The position numbers and the translations under genes are program-made. A DNA stretch of 63,382 nt from an uncultured Bacteroidota bacterium (GTDB taxonomy: Bacteria; Bacteroidota; Bacteroidia; Chitinophagales; Saprospiraceae), in the NCBI GenBank assembly GCA_937870795.1, contig CALMWS010000078.1, positions 1 through 63,382 on the forward strand, in the 5' to 3' direction. This document shows, piece after piece, positions 36,239 to 44,528 of this stretch (the first letter of the stretch is position 1; each line of letters opens with the position of its first letter). The notes below the pieces were generated by a model. That model saw only the letters and a list, made by a program, of their open reading frames with translations, was not told where the DNA came from and did not search any database.

Positions 36239-37033
36239 ATGGAATACGTAGGATACTTTGCTTCAATTTTGATAGGCGTTTCTTTGGGCTTAATTGGCGG
36301 AGGGGGCAGTATACTAACAGTTCCTGTGTTGGTGTATTTGTTCAACATCGAGCCTGTTACTGCTACTGCATACTCTTTATTCATTGTAGGCCTTACCAGT
36401 GGCGTTGGATCGGTTAACTATTTTTTAAAACAACTGGTGGACGTCAAAACGGCCATCATCTTTGGTATTCCCTCCATCATTGCCGTATTTATGACCAGAG
36501 CGTTGATTGTGCCCGCAATTCCAGCTGAAGTATTTGAAGTAGGTGGGTTTGTGGTGAGTAAACGGTTATTGCTCATGGGCCTTTTTGCTGTGCTCATGAT
36601 TGCCGCTTCGTACAGCATGATTAAAAAAAGTGTTGAATCCACAGAAACGGCAGGACCCAGGACTTACAATTATCCTGTGATTTTGCTGGAAGGAGCCATT
36701 GTGGGCATTCTTACGGGTTTGGTAGGAGCCGGTGGTGGCTTTTTAATTATACCGGCCCTTGTTGTGCTAAGCAAGTTGCCAATGAAGATGGCAGTGGGAA
36801 CTTCTCTGGTTATCATAGCTGCAAAATCCCTGATAGGTTTTTTTGGAGAAGGGGGAGATACTATGATCGACTGGACCTTTCTTGCCATCGTTTCTGCATT
36901 TGCCATAGCAGGTATATTTATTGGCAGTGCCCTTGCAAAAAATATCGATGGCAATAAATTGAAGCCGGCATTTGGGTGGTTTGTTTTGATTATGGGTATT
37001 TATATTCTTGCCAAAGAACTATTGGGGGCATAA
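36239..37033 (+). CDS. TauE/SafE family sulfur-compound exporter
   Basis: 264 residues, eight transmembrane helices in two homologous halves, each with the family glycine signature (LIGGGGSILTVP near residue 20 and GLVGAGGGFLIIPAL near residue 165). TauE members export sulfite, sulfoacetate or related anions; in the S. aureus cst locus a TauE sits beside CstB and SQR, as here. Its own promoter carries the shared operator. Likely removes sulfite made by the CstB-like enzymes. Confidence 0.93.
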   Translation: MEYVGYFASILIGVSLGLIGGGGSILTVPVLVYLFNIEPVTATAYSLFIVGLTSGVGSVNYFLKQLVDVKTAIIFGIPSIIAVFMTRALIVPAIPAEVFEVGGFVVSKRLLLMGLFAVLMIAASYSMIKKSVESTETAGPRTYNYPVILLEGAIVGILTGLVGAGGGFLIIPALVVLSKLPMKMAVGTSLVIIAAKSLIGFFGEGGDTMIDWTFLAIVSAFAIAGIFIGSALAKNIDGNKLKPAFGWFVLIMGIYILAKELLGA

Positions 37034-37200
37034 TTTTTCAAAAAAGATTTTTACTTCTTTTTTTGTAAATTTGTTTCAAATACGATTAACAGTATAATGT
37101 TTGGTTGTCTATTAGATTTCAAGGGTAAACAAAATTTTATTTTGCAATATTCGATAATTATATTGCCAATTAGCTCTCTTTCAAAACATTAATCGGTTGT

Positions 37201-37244
37201 GTGACTTTTGTTACCTAACTTTATTTGAGATTTTCTCATAATTG
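37201..37244 (+). promoter_or_regulatory. Operator and -7-like element of sqr (shared sulfur-locus motif)
   Basis: GTGAC-TTTT-GTTAC (37201-37214), 22 nt, then CATAATTG (37237-37244), a weak -7 matching four of six consensus bases. ATG follows 17 nt later. An alternative TTTATTTG (37220-37227) lies nearer the palindrome. Confidence 0.55.
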
Positions 37245-37261
37245 CAGTAAAATTTAACAAA

Positions 37262-38461
37262 ATGTCGCAACATCACCAAATTTTAATTGTGGGCGGAGGT
37301 AATGCCGGTATTTCGGTTGCAGCCCAGTTATTACGTAAAAAAGACAATCTGGACATAGCCATTATTGAGCCTTCAGATAAACATTACTACCAGCCTGCAT
37401 GGACTTTGGTTGGTGCCGGAGAATTTGAAATCAACAAAACAGTCAGAGAGCAACAATCGTGCATGCCAACTGGTGCGACCTGGATCAAAGACGCTGTAAG
37501 TTCTTTTCAACCCGACGACAACCAGCTTACAACTGCCAAGGGAACTGTTATTTCTTATGATGTTTTAATTGTTTGTCCGGGCTTGCAGGTAGACTGGGAT
37601 AAAATAGAAGGACTCAGGGACACCTTGGGTAAAAACAATGTCAGCTGCAACTACTCATTTCAACATGCACCCTATACCTGGGAAATGATCAAAAATTTTA
37701 AAGGAGGTAAAGCGGTTTTTACCAATCCGGTTTCACCCATTAAATGTGGTGGTGCCCCACACAAAATCATGTATTTGGCTACTCACTACTGGACCAAGAT
37801 GGGCATTCCGTATGAAGTTCACTATCTTTCTGGTGCGGGTGCAATTTTTGCTGTCAAAGAATACGCAGAAACGCTCAATAAAGTGGTCAAGAAAAGACAC
37901 ATCCATACCCATTTTGGGGTCAATGTGGTAAGCATTGACGGAGATGCAAAAAAAGTCTTTTATGAAGAAAAAAATCAAAATGGCGAATTGGAAATAAAGG
38001 CCATGGATTTTGATTTCTGTCATGCTGTTCCTTCCATGAGTGCACCCGATATCATAAAGCACAGTGAATTGAAAGACAGCAACAATCCTTATGGTTATGT
38101 TGAAATCGACAAACACACCATGCAACACATTCGTTTTCCCAATGTTTTTTCTTTGGGAGATTGCACCAACGCTCCATGTAGCAAGACTGGTGCTGCGATT
38201 AGAAAACAAGCCCCTGTGGTGGTTGCCAACGTTTTGTCTTTTATGGACAACAGCCCGCTGGCCGCAAGGTATGAAGGTTACAGTGCCTGTCCCATACCAA
38301 CCCAGTATGGCAAGCTAATGTTGGCAGAGTTTGATTACACCAATACGCCAAAAATGAGTTTTCCGTTTGATCAGACAAAACCGAAAAAATCAATGTGGGT
38401 ATTGAAAAAATACGGTTTGCCATGGTTGTATTGGAATAAGATACTTAGAGGCACAGCTTAG
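37262..38461 (+). CDS. sqr: Sulfide:quinone oxidoreductase (SQOR type)
   Basis: 399 residues. N-terminal FAD fold ILIVGGGNAGISVAAQL; the two redox cysteines expected of SQR are in PIKCGGAPHKIMYLATHYW (Cys162) and LGDCTNAPCSKTGAAI (Cys301, with Cys306 near). The KCAGAPQKI-like motif matches mitochondrial/type II SQOR. The C-terminal segment is amphipathic for membrane docking. It oxidises sulfide to a persulfide, passing electrons to quinone. It has its own operator and a hairpin terminator, and lies between tauE and the second cstB-like gene. Confidence 0.93.
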   Translation: MSQHHQILIVGGGNAGISVAAQLLRKKDNLDIAIIEPSDKHYYQPAWTLVGAGEFEINKTVREQQSCMPTGATWIKDAVSSFQPDDNQLTTAKGTVISYDVLIVCPGLQVDWDKIEGLRDTLGKNNVSCNYSFQHAPYTWEMIKNFKGGKAVFTNPVSPIKCGGAPHKIMYLATHYWTKMGIPYEVHYLSGAGAIFAVKEYAETLNKVVKKRHIHTHFGVNVVSIDGDAKKVFYEEKNQNGELEIKAMDFDFCHAVPSMSAPDIIKHSELKDSNNPYGYVEIDKHTMQHIRFPNVFSLGDCTNAPCSKTGAAIRKQAPVVVANVLSFMDNSPLAARYEGYSACPIPTQYGKLMLAEFDYTNTPKMSFPFDQTKPKKSMWVLKKYGLPWLYWNKILRGTA

Positions 38462-38480
38462 ATTTATTCACTAAATAAAA

Positions 38481-38512
38481 ACGGGGTGCAGTAAATAAAT
38501 TCTGTACCCTGT
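38481..38512 (+). terminator. Hairpin after sqr
   Basis: ACGGGGTGCAG (38481-38491) pairs with CTGTACCCTGT (38502-38512), eleven pairs with two G-U, followed by an AU-rich but not T-only tail. Separates sqr from the next promoter. Confidence 0.6.
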
Positions 38513-38549
38513 TAATAATTATATTAGTGCCAGACAAAAACAAAAATGT

Positions 38550-38593
38550 GTAACAAAGGTTACTCGTTGATGTAATCCACTAGTATAATTTTG
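38550..38593 (+). promoter_or_regulatory. Operator and -7 element of cstB-like gene B (best copy of the shared motif)
   Basis: A perfect palindrome GTAAC-AAAG-GTTAC (38550-38563), 22 nt, then TAATTTTG (38586-38593), a perfect -7. The palindrome centre is 36.5 nt from the last base of the -7, about -43 from the likely start, a class II activator position. A TTG at 38567-38569 is only 16 nt from the -7. Confidence 0.7.
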
Positions 38594-38639
38594 CATCGAT
38601 AATTCAAGGTAATACTTCAACAACTATAAAATCACGATT

Positions 38640-40055
38640 ATGCAAATTGAGCAAATTTACACAGGCTGCCTTGCTCAAGGGGCCTATTATATTACATCCA
38701 ATGGCGAAGCAGCCATTATAGATCCACTCAGAGAAGTTCAACCCTATCTTGCCAGACTTGAAAAAGATGGGGTTCAATTGAAATACATTTTTGAAACCCA
38801 TTTTCATGCCGACTTTGTTAGCGGCCATCTCGACCTGAGTAGTAAAACAGGAGCCCCTGTAGTCTATGGACCCAATGCCAAACCCAATTTTGATTTTATA
38901 TCAGCTGCAGATGGTCAGACCTTCAAAGTAGGTGATGTCACCCTGGTGGCTTTGCACACTCCGGGGCATACGATGGAAAGTACCTGTTATCTTTTGCGCG
39001 ACAAAGATGGCAAAGACCATGCTTTGTTTTCCGGTGATACCCTTTTCATCGGAGATGTAGGCAGGCCGGATCTTGCTCAAAAGGCAGCATCCATGACCCA
39101 GGAAGAACTGGCAGCTACCTTGTACCACTCACTGCGCAACAAAGTTATGACTCTTGCAGACGATGTAATTGTTTACCCAGCCCATGGAGCCGGCAGTGCC
39201 TGTGGAAAAAATATGAGCAAGGAAACAGTATCTACCATTGGAGAACAAAAGCGAAACAATTATGCATTAAGGGCCAATATGACCGAAGCAGAATTTATCA
39301 AAGAAGTTACCGATGGACTCTTGCCTCCTCCGGCTTATTTCGGCGCCAATGTGGCTATGAATAAAATGGGCTATGAAAGTTTTGAAAAAGTGTTGAACCA
39401 GGGGCTGCGAGCTTTAACACCCGCAGAATTTGAAGTGGTAGCAGAAGAGACAGGGGCCCTGATATTGGATACCCGGGCCAATGGTGCTTTCTGGCAGGGC
39501 TTTATACCACAGAGTATCAACATTGGCCTTTCAGGTGATTTTGCTCCCTGGGTAGGTGCCCTCATTGCAGATGTAAAACAACCGATCTTATTGGTAACAG
39601 AAAACGGCAGAGAAGAAGAAGCCGTCACCCGATTGAGCAGGGTAGGTTTTGACAATGTATTGGGACATTTACAAGGGGGATTTGAAGCATGGAAAAACAG
39701 TGGCCGCAAGATTGATACAGTAAACAGGATTACAGCCGATCAATTTGCAAATGCAGTAGTCATTGGCACAGACAAAGTGTTAGACATTAGAAAAGAAAGT
39801 GAATACGCAGCTGAACATATTGAAGAAGCATATAACCGTCCCCTAGCTTATATCAACGATTGGGTTAAGGACATCCAGCCGGGAGAGCATTTTTACATGC
39901 ATTGTGCAGGGGGATACAGGAGTATGATAGCCGCGTCAATTCTTCAGGCCAGAGGGTTTAGAAATTTTTCTGAGGTGGAAGGTGGATTTTCAGCCATCTC
40001 CAAAACGGAAGTTCCCAAAACTGACTTCGTATGTCAAAGTAAAGTGATGGGATAA
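38640..40055 (+). CDS. CstB-like persulfide dioxygenase/rhodanese fusion, copy B
   Basis: 471 residues, same three-domain plan and same length as the gene at 34528-35943 and collinear with it throughout. The MBL domain has [11 protein letters not shown] and [13 protein letters not shown]; the central rhodanese loop reads ILLVTENGR with no cysteine; the last rhodanese has [10 protein letters not shown], Cys near residue 422. Differences are scattered, so the duplication is old rather than recent. It has the best operator of the four. The following YeeE gene starts 123 nt later behind a hairpin. Confidence 0.92.
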   Translation: MQIEQIYTGCLAQGAYYITSNGEAAIIDPLREVQPYLARLEKDGVQLKYIFETHFHADFVSGHLDLSSKTGAPVVYGPNAKPNFDFISAADGQTFKVGDVTLVALHTPGHTMESTCYLLRDKDGKDHALFSGDTLFIGDVGRPDLAQKAASMTQEELAATLYHSLRNKVMTLADDVIVYPAHGAGSACGKNMSKETVSTIGEQKRNNYALRANMTEAEFIKEVTDGLLPPPAYFGANVAMNKMGYESFEKVLNQGLRALTPAEFEVVAEETGALILDTRANGAFWQGFIPQSINIGLSGDFAPWVGALIADVKQPILLVTENGREEEAVTRLSRVGFDNVLGHLQGGFEAWKNSGRKIDTVNRITADQFANAVVIGTDKVLDIRKESEYAAEHIEEAYNRPLAYINDWVKDIQPGEHFYMHCAGGYRSMIAASILQARGFRNFSEVEGGFSAISKTEVPKTDFVCQSKVMG

Positions 40056-40100
40056 TATATTGGATGTAGTGAATTAAGATTGTTAAAAGGTTTTGAAGGT

Positions 40101-40138
40101 CCCGTCATCCCGGTTGAAAAGCCATTCGGGGTGGCGGG
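40101..40138 (+). other. 12-bp hairpin between cstB-like B and yeeE
   Basis: CCCGTCATCCCG (40101-40112) and CGGGGTGGCGGG (40127-40138) pair over twelve positions with two G-U wobbles, loop 14 nt, then AAATTTTG. It may be a partial terminator, an mRNA stabiliser or a REP-like element; there is no solid T tract. Confidence 0.6.
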
Positions 40139-40178
40139 AAATTTTGTATTGAGATTTTTACAACTAAAAACAACTAAA

Positions 40179-40748
40179 ATGGGTATACTTGAAATGATCA
40201 AACAGCCTTGGCCCTGGTACGTAGCCGGGCCTTTGATTGGGCTAACGGTGCCCGCGCTTCTGATTTTGGGCAATAAATCGTTTGGCATAAGTTCTTCATT
40301 GCGGCATGTCTGTGCCATATGCCTACCCGCTAATATTCCTTTTTTTAAGTACGACTGGAAAAAAGAAATTTGGAATCTTTTTTTTGTAGCTGGCATTGCC
40401 ATAGGTGGCATAGTGGCCATTACCTTGCTCAAAAACCCCCATCCCATGTTAATTCACCCGGATCTTGCCATTGAATTGGCTGGTTTTGGCATCAATGATT
40501 TTCACGGCCTGGTGCCGGCGCAACTCTTCAATTGGGGTGAGCTGATGTCAGTAAAGGGAATGATCATGATGGTAGTCGGTGGTTTTCTAGTAGGTTTTGG
40601 TACCCGATATGCAGGGGGATGTACCAGCGGTCATGCCATTATGGGTATATCCAACCTACAGTGGCCCTCTTTGGTTGCTACCTGTTGTTTTATGGCCGGA
40701 GGTTTTCTAATGGCCAATTGGATACTGCCTTTCATCTTGTCACTTTAA
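40179..40748 (+). CDS. YeeE/YedE-family transporter, first half
   Basis: 190 residues from ATG 40179 ([21 protein letters not shown], the usual opening); the longer reading from a TTG at 40080 crosses the hairpin and is not family-like. Four or five transmembrane helices, signature [16 protein letters not shown] with the conserved cysteine. YeeE proteins import thiosulfate in Spirochaeta and E. coli. The family is often split into two short genes, as here with the gene 10 bp downstream. Confidence 0.9.
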   Translation: MGILEMIKQPWPWYVAGPLIGLTVPALLILGNKSFGISSSLRHVCAICLPANIPFFKYDWKKEIWNLFFVAGIAIGGIVAITLLKNPHPMLIHPDLAIELAGFGINDFHGLVPAQLFNWGELMSVKGMIMMVVGGFLVGFGTRYAGGCTSGHAIMGISNLQWPSLVATCCFMAGGFLMANWILPFILSL

Positions 40749-40758
40749 AACGAAAACG

Positions 40759-41295
40759 ATGAGTAAAGAAATTATAGCTTCAGATGAATTTGTGTCTTCC
40801 CAAAATGCAGAGGAACAAAAAGATTATCAACTTCGATCTACCGATGCGGTTTGTGTCAATGAAAGCCACTTACACCACAAATGGTACTACAACTTTAAGT
40901 ACATGGCGGTGGGCTTATTGTTTGGTGTCATTTTTGTGAAGGCTGAAATAATCAGCTGGTTTAGAATCCAGGAAATGTTCCGCCTTCAGTCCTTCCATAT
41001 GTATGGTGTCATTGGCAGCGCCATTGCTGTAGGTCTTGTCTCAGTACTTTTAATTAAAAAATTCAACATCAAAACCATCCATGGCGAAACCATAGAATTT
41101 CACAAGAAAGAATTCAATCGGGGGCAAATCTTTGGTGGGATACTTTTTGGCCTGGGTTGGGCCATAACGGGTGCATGCCCCGGACCCTTGTTTGCACAGA
41201 TAGGAACCGGGGCAACGGTCATCATAGTTACTTTGTTAAGCGCTCTGGCAGGTACCTGGATTTATGGATATTTCAGAGAAAAATTGCCACATTAA
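40759..41295 (+). CDS. YeeE/YedE-family transporter, second half
   Basis: 178 residues. A soluble N-terminal 50 residues precedes four transmembrane helices; the key GWAITGACPGPLFAQIG segment carries the second conserved cysteine. It pairs with the preceding gene to make the two-half transporter. Its stop codon TAA directly abuts the ATG of the cytochrome gene. Confidence 0.9.
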   Translation: MSKEIIASDEFVSSQNAEEQKDYQLRSTDAVCVNESHLHHKWYYNFKYMAVGLLFGVIFVKAEIISWFRIQEMFRLQSFHMYGVIGSAIAVGLVSVLLIKKFNIKTIHGETIEFHKKEFNRGQIFGGILFGLGWAITGACPGPLFAQIGTGATVIIVTLLSALAGTWIYGYFREKLPH

Positions 41296-42387
41296 ATGAG
41301 CATGGAAGCACAAAAACCAAAGCCAGGCAGTAATGAGATAGAAGCAAAATTCCGTGCCATTCGAAGGGCGATGGTGTTGATTCAACTTTTGATAGCTGCT
41401 GTCATTGTATTTCCGCTCTATATGTATCTTATGCCACAATGGAATAACCATAAACAAAAAAGGGCAGAAACAACAAAGCTGGCTCTTCAAATGCAAGCGG
41501 AGGCTACTGAGAAAAAGGAATATGAAGCACTTTGGAAGGGGGACATCGGAGACAGCACCAACTTAACCAAAGATGAATGGCAGCTCATTCAATATGGCAA
41601 AGAACTGGTTGCCAATACAGCCCGTTATCTGGGACCCAAGGGGTCGGTAATGCAGGTAAGCAATGGCATGAATTGTCAGAATTGTCACCTCGATGCGGGC
41701 ACTAGGCCCTGGGGAAATAACTATGGCGCGGTGGCCTCTACCTATCCAAAATACAGAGCCCGCAGTGGAGGAATTGAAGACATAACAAAAAGAGTCAATG
41801 ATTGCGTTGAAAGGAGCCTAAATGGCAAAGGTCTAAAGGCAGATTCCAAAGAAATGTTAGCCTTTGTTGCCTATATCCGCCATTTGGGAAGAGACGTTGT
41901 CAAGGGAAGTAAGCCACCGGGTAGTGGTATTTATGAATTGGCACTGCCAGCGTCAGCGCTGGATTCTGCAGCAGGCCATGCCGTTTACCTGACCAAATGC
42001 GCCAGCTGCCACCAGGTTGATGGGCAGGGCTTAAAAGATGCGGAAGGCATCACCTATACCTATCCACCCTTGTGGGGAAAAAATTCCTACAATCAAGGCG
42101 CAGGCTTGTACCGTATGAGTAGATTTGCAGGCTATGTTCGTTACAATATGCCTCAAGGTGCAACTTTTCTCAAACCACAACTCACCGATGCGGAGGCGTG
42201 GAACCTGGCAGCCTTTGTCAATTCACAACCCAGGCCAACGTTGGATTTGTTAAAAGATTGGCCCAAAATCGAAGAGAAGCCGTTTGACCATCCCTTTGGG
42301 CCCTATGCGGATACTTTTTCTGAGCAGCAACACAAATATGGACCTTTTGGACCCATAAAAGCATTTTATAAAAAAGACAAAAAATAA
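41296..42387 (+). CDS. Thiosulfate dehydrogenase-like dihaem c-type cytochrome (TsdA-like)
   Basis: 363 residues with an N-terminal membrane anchor (residues 26-52) instead of a cleavable signal. Two haem sites: CQNCH near residue 127 followed by LDAGTRPWGNNYG, and CASCH near residue 235. RVNDCVERSLNG (Cys near 169) matches the TsdA cysteine that serves as distal ligand of haem 1 and is a hallmark of the family; NMPQG supplies a Met candidate for haem 2. TsdA reversibly oxidises thiosulfate to tetrathionate. Begins directly at the stop of the YeeE second half and precedes the DsrE-like gene. Confidence 0.88.
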   Translation: MSMEAQKPKPGSNEIEAKFRAIRRAMVLIQLLIAAVIVFPLYMYLMPQWNNHKQKRAETTKLALQMQAEATEKKEYEALWKGDIGDSTNLTKDEWQLIQYGKELVANTARYLGPKGSVMQVSNGMNCQNCHLDAGTRPWGNNYGAVASTYPKYRARSGGIEDITKRVNDCVERSLNGKGLKADSKEMLAFVAYIRHLGRDVVKGSKPPGSGIYELALPASALDSAAGHAVYLTKCASCHQVDGQGLKDAEGITYTYPPLWGKNSYNQGAGLYRMSRFAGYVRYNMPQGATFLKPQLTDAEAWNLAAFVNSQPRPTLDLLKDWPKIEEKPFDHPFGPYADTFSEQQHKYGPFGPIKAFYKKDKK

Positions 42388-42413
42388 ACTCGTTTACCTT
42401 CAAAATTTTTTTC

Positions 42414-42830
42414 ATGAAAAAATTGATTCCTTTTTTAATTTTGTTTTTTACCCTTACCATATCAACGATATATGCACAGGGTAAAGACCACAAAGTTGTT
42501 TTTCAGTTTACCCTGGCCGATTCCATGCAACAAAAAGCATTTAGCAACCAATTGAAAAACCTAAGAAAACACTGGCCGGATGCCCAGATAGAGGTTGTTG
42601 CTTATAACCAGGGTATTGATTTTTTGATGACTAAACGTACCCGTCATCACGACATCATTGCAGAGCTGAAAAGTAAGGGAGTAAGATTTGTGGTGTGTCA
42701 GAATACCATGAATCAGCGAAACATTAAGGCAGATGAGCTGATACCAGAAGCAGAAATTGTGCCTGCTGGCATCGCGGAGATCGTCGAGAAACAGGAACAA
42801 GGTTGGTCATACATCAAAGGTGGTTTCTGA
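42414..42830 (+). CDS. Exported DsrE/DsrF-like protein
   Basis: 138 residues: signal peptide (MKKLIPFLILFFTLTISTIYA, shown in part: cut near IYAQG) and a DsrE-fold domain with a single conserved cysteine in RFVVCQNTM (near residue 95). DsrE/TusD proteins carry sulfur as cysteine persulfide, normally in the cytoplasm; an exported form is a periplasmic sulfur-carrier candidate. The TGA stop overlaps the ATG of the soxB-like gene by one base (TGATG), indicating coupled translation. Confidence 0.88.
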   Translation: MKKLIPFLILFFTLTISTIYAQGKDHKVVFQFTLADSMQQKAFSNQLKNLRKHWPDAQIEVVAYNQGIDFLMTKRTRHHDIIAELKSKGVRFVVCQNTMNQRNIKADELIPEAEIVPAGIAEIVEKQEQGWSYIKGGF

Positions 42831-44515
42831 TGGCAGGGTCTAACAGAAGAAACTTCCTCAGGCAGCTTTCGCTATTAAGTGCTGCAGCTGGTACTTCATT
42901 GCCGGCCAAATGGGTTTTGGAAACCGATGAAAAAAGTACGCCAAAAAGCAAAGGAAAAAAGACGACTAAAATCGGTATTTTTCAAACCACAGATGTGCAT
43001 TGTCAAATCCACCCGCACGATGAGATGTTTTGGGAAAATGAGGGAATGGTTTTCAGAAAGACGGGTGGTTATGTGGCTTTGAAGTCAACCCTCAAACAAC
43101 TCAGATCGAAGTACAGGCATAGCTTTGCCATCGACACTGGCGATATGTTTCAGGGCAGTGAACTCAGCGTAAAAACCACAGGCGAGGCCTTTGTGCCCAT
43201 TTTGAATACCATGGGGTATGATCTGTATTTACCGGGAAATTGGGAGGTAATTTACGGTAAGAAAAAAATGCAAACATTATTGGGAGGCCTCAATGCTCCT
43301 AAGGTATGTGCCAATATGTACCACGACATTGGTGCTGGCGTAAAAGGTGAATTGATTTTTCCACCATATTATATTTGGTATGTGGAGGGCGTTAAAATTG
43401 GTTTCCTGGGTTATACAGATCCACTGGTGCCATTGCGCCAAAGCCCCAATTACAGCAAAGGCATCATCTATACCAAGCCCGAAGAAAACTTAAAACATTA
43501 TGTTGAAATTCTGAAATATCAGGAACAATGTGATTTGGTGATCATCGTGGCCCATCTGGGCTTATCTCAGCAACTGGCGCTTGCCAACAATGAAGATTGT
43601 GCAGGTGTGGATTATATCTTTGGAGGCGACACTCATGAAAGGGTGCGAAAGCCCATTGAGGCAAAGTTTGCTAAGGTGGTGGAACCCGGGGCTTTTGGGT
43701 CATTTATTGGCAGACTTGAACTCACCCTGGAAGAAGGCAAAATTGTAAAGGATAGCTATGACCTTATTGAGGTGGATGCAGCAAAGGCAAAGGATGACCC
43801 AGAGATGAAAGAGCTGATCGAAAAAGCAGAAGCGGTATTCAAAAAAGATATTCATACCGTAGTGGGGTATAGTACTGTGCCTTTGTACCGATATTTTGTA
43901 ATTGAGAATACAATAGACACGATGGTGGTAGATGCACTCAACTGGAAATATCCCGGAGTTGATGTTGTGCTTTCCAATGGCTTTCGGTTTTGCCCACCGA
44001 GTGCTACCAAAGACCATACGGGCAATTACCCTATTACCCATGGTTATATATATGATATGCTGCCGGTCGATAGTCCCGTAAGATCTGGCAAGGTAAAAGG
44101 CAGCATCTTACTCGAATGGCTGGAAAAAGAACTCAACAATGTTTTTGCCAAAGATGCTTCAAAAAGATTTGGTGGCTGGGTGGTGAAATTTAAAGGTATG
44201 CAACTTAAGTTTTATGCCTTTGGAGAGATGGGCAAAAGAGTCAAAGAGGTTCAAATCAAGGGTCAGGATCTTGATGCCGAATCTTATTACACAGTTTTGG
44301 CATGCGAAAGAGATGGCGATCCGGCTGATGTCATTTGCAGAATTAAGGGCATCACGGAGGCAAAAAATACAGGAGATACTTTGCACCAGGTAATGTTGGA
44401 GTATCTGTCAGTAAACTCACCTGTAAGTCCACTGCCACACCACAATGCTGTGGCTCTTGATGCACCGGAAACACTCTTGACACAAGTGAGTGGCGTGCCA
44501 TATAATTTTCATTGA
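42830..44515 (+). CDS. soxB: SoxB-like dimanganese thiosulfohydrolase (5'-nucleotidase fold)
   Basis: 561 residues with a Tat signal (NRRNFLRQLSLLSAAAG). Metallophosphatase motifs: TTDVHCQIHPH, IDTGDMFQGSE, LPGNWEVIYG (Trp instead of the His of nucleotidases, as in SoxB), VAHLG and GGDTHERV. The C-terminal 5'-nucleotidase domain follows (residues 330-561). SoxB removes the terminal sulfonate from sulfur bound to SoxYZ. No SoxYZ, SoxXA or SoxCD gene is in this window, so either these are elsewhere or another carrier, perhaps the coupled DsrE-like protein, replaces SoxYZ. Confidence 0.87.
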   Translation: MAGSNRRNFLRQLSLLSAAAGTSLPAKWVLETDEKSTPKSKGKKTTKIGIFQTTDVHCQIHPHDEMFWENEGMVFRKTGGYVALKSTLKQLRSKYRHSFAIDTGDMFQGSELSVKTTGEAFVPILNTMGYDLYLPGNWEVIYGKKKMQTLLGGLNAPKVCANMYHDIGAGVKGELIFPPYYIWYVEGVKIGFLGYTDPLVPLRQSPNYSKGIIYTKPEENLKHYVEILKYQEQCDLVIIVAHLGLSQQLALANNEDCAGVDYIFGGDTHERVRKPIEAKFAKVVEPGAFGSFIGRLELTLEEGKIVKDSYDLIEVDAAKAKDDPEMKELIEKAEAVFKKDIHTVVGYSTVPLYRYFVIENTIDTMVVDALNWKYPGVDVVLSNGFRFCPPSATKDHTGNYPITHGYIYDMLPVDSPVRSGKVKGSILLEWLEKELNNVFAKDASKRFGGWVVKFKGMQLKFYAFGEMGKRVKEVQIKGQDLDAESYYTVLACERDGDPADVICRIKGITEAKNTGDTLHQVMLEYLSVNSPVSPLPHHNAVALDAPETLLTQVSGVPYNFH

Positions 44516-44528
44516 TGAAAAAATTTGA

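Noticed and set aside
37733-38209. Minus-strand open frame of 158 codons
   Set aside because: Antisense to sqr, which has complete redox and FAD motifs.
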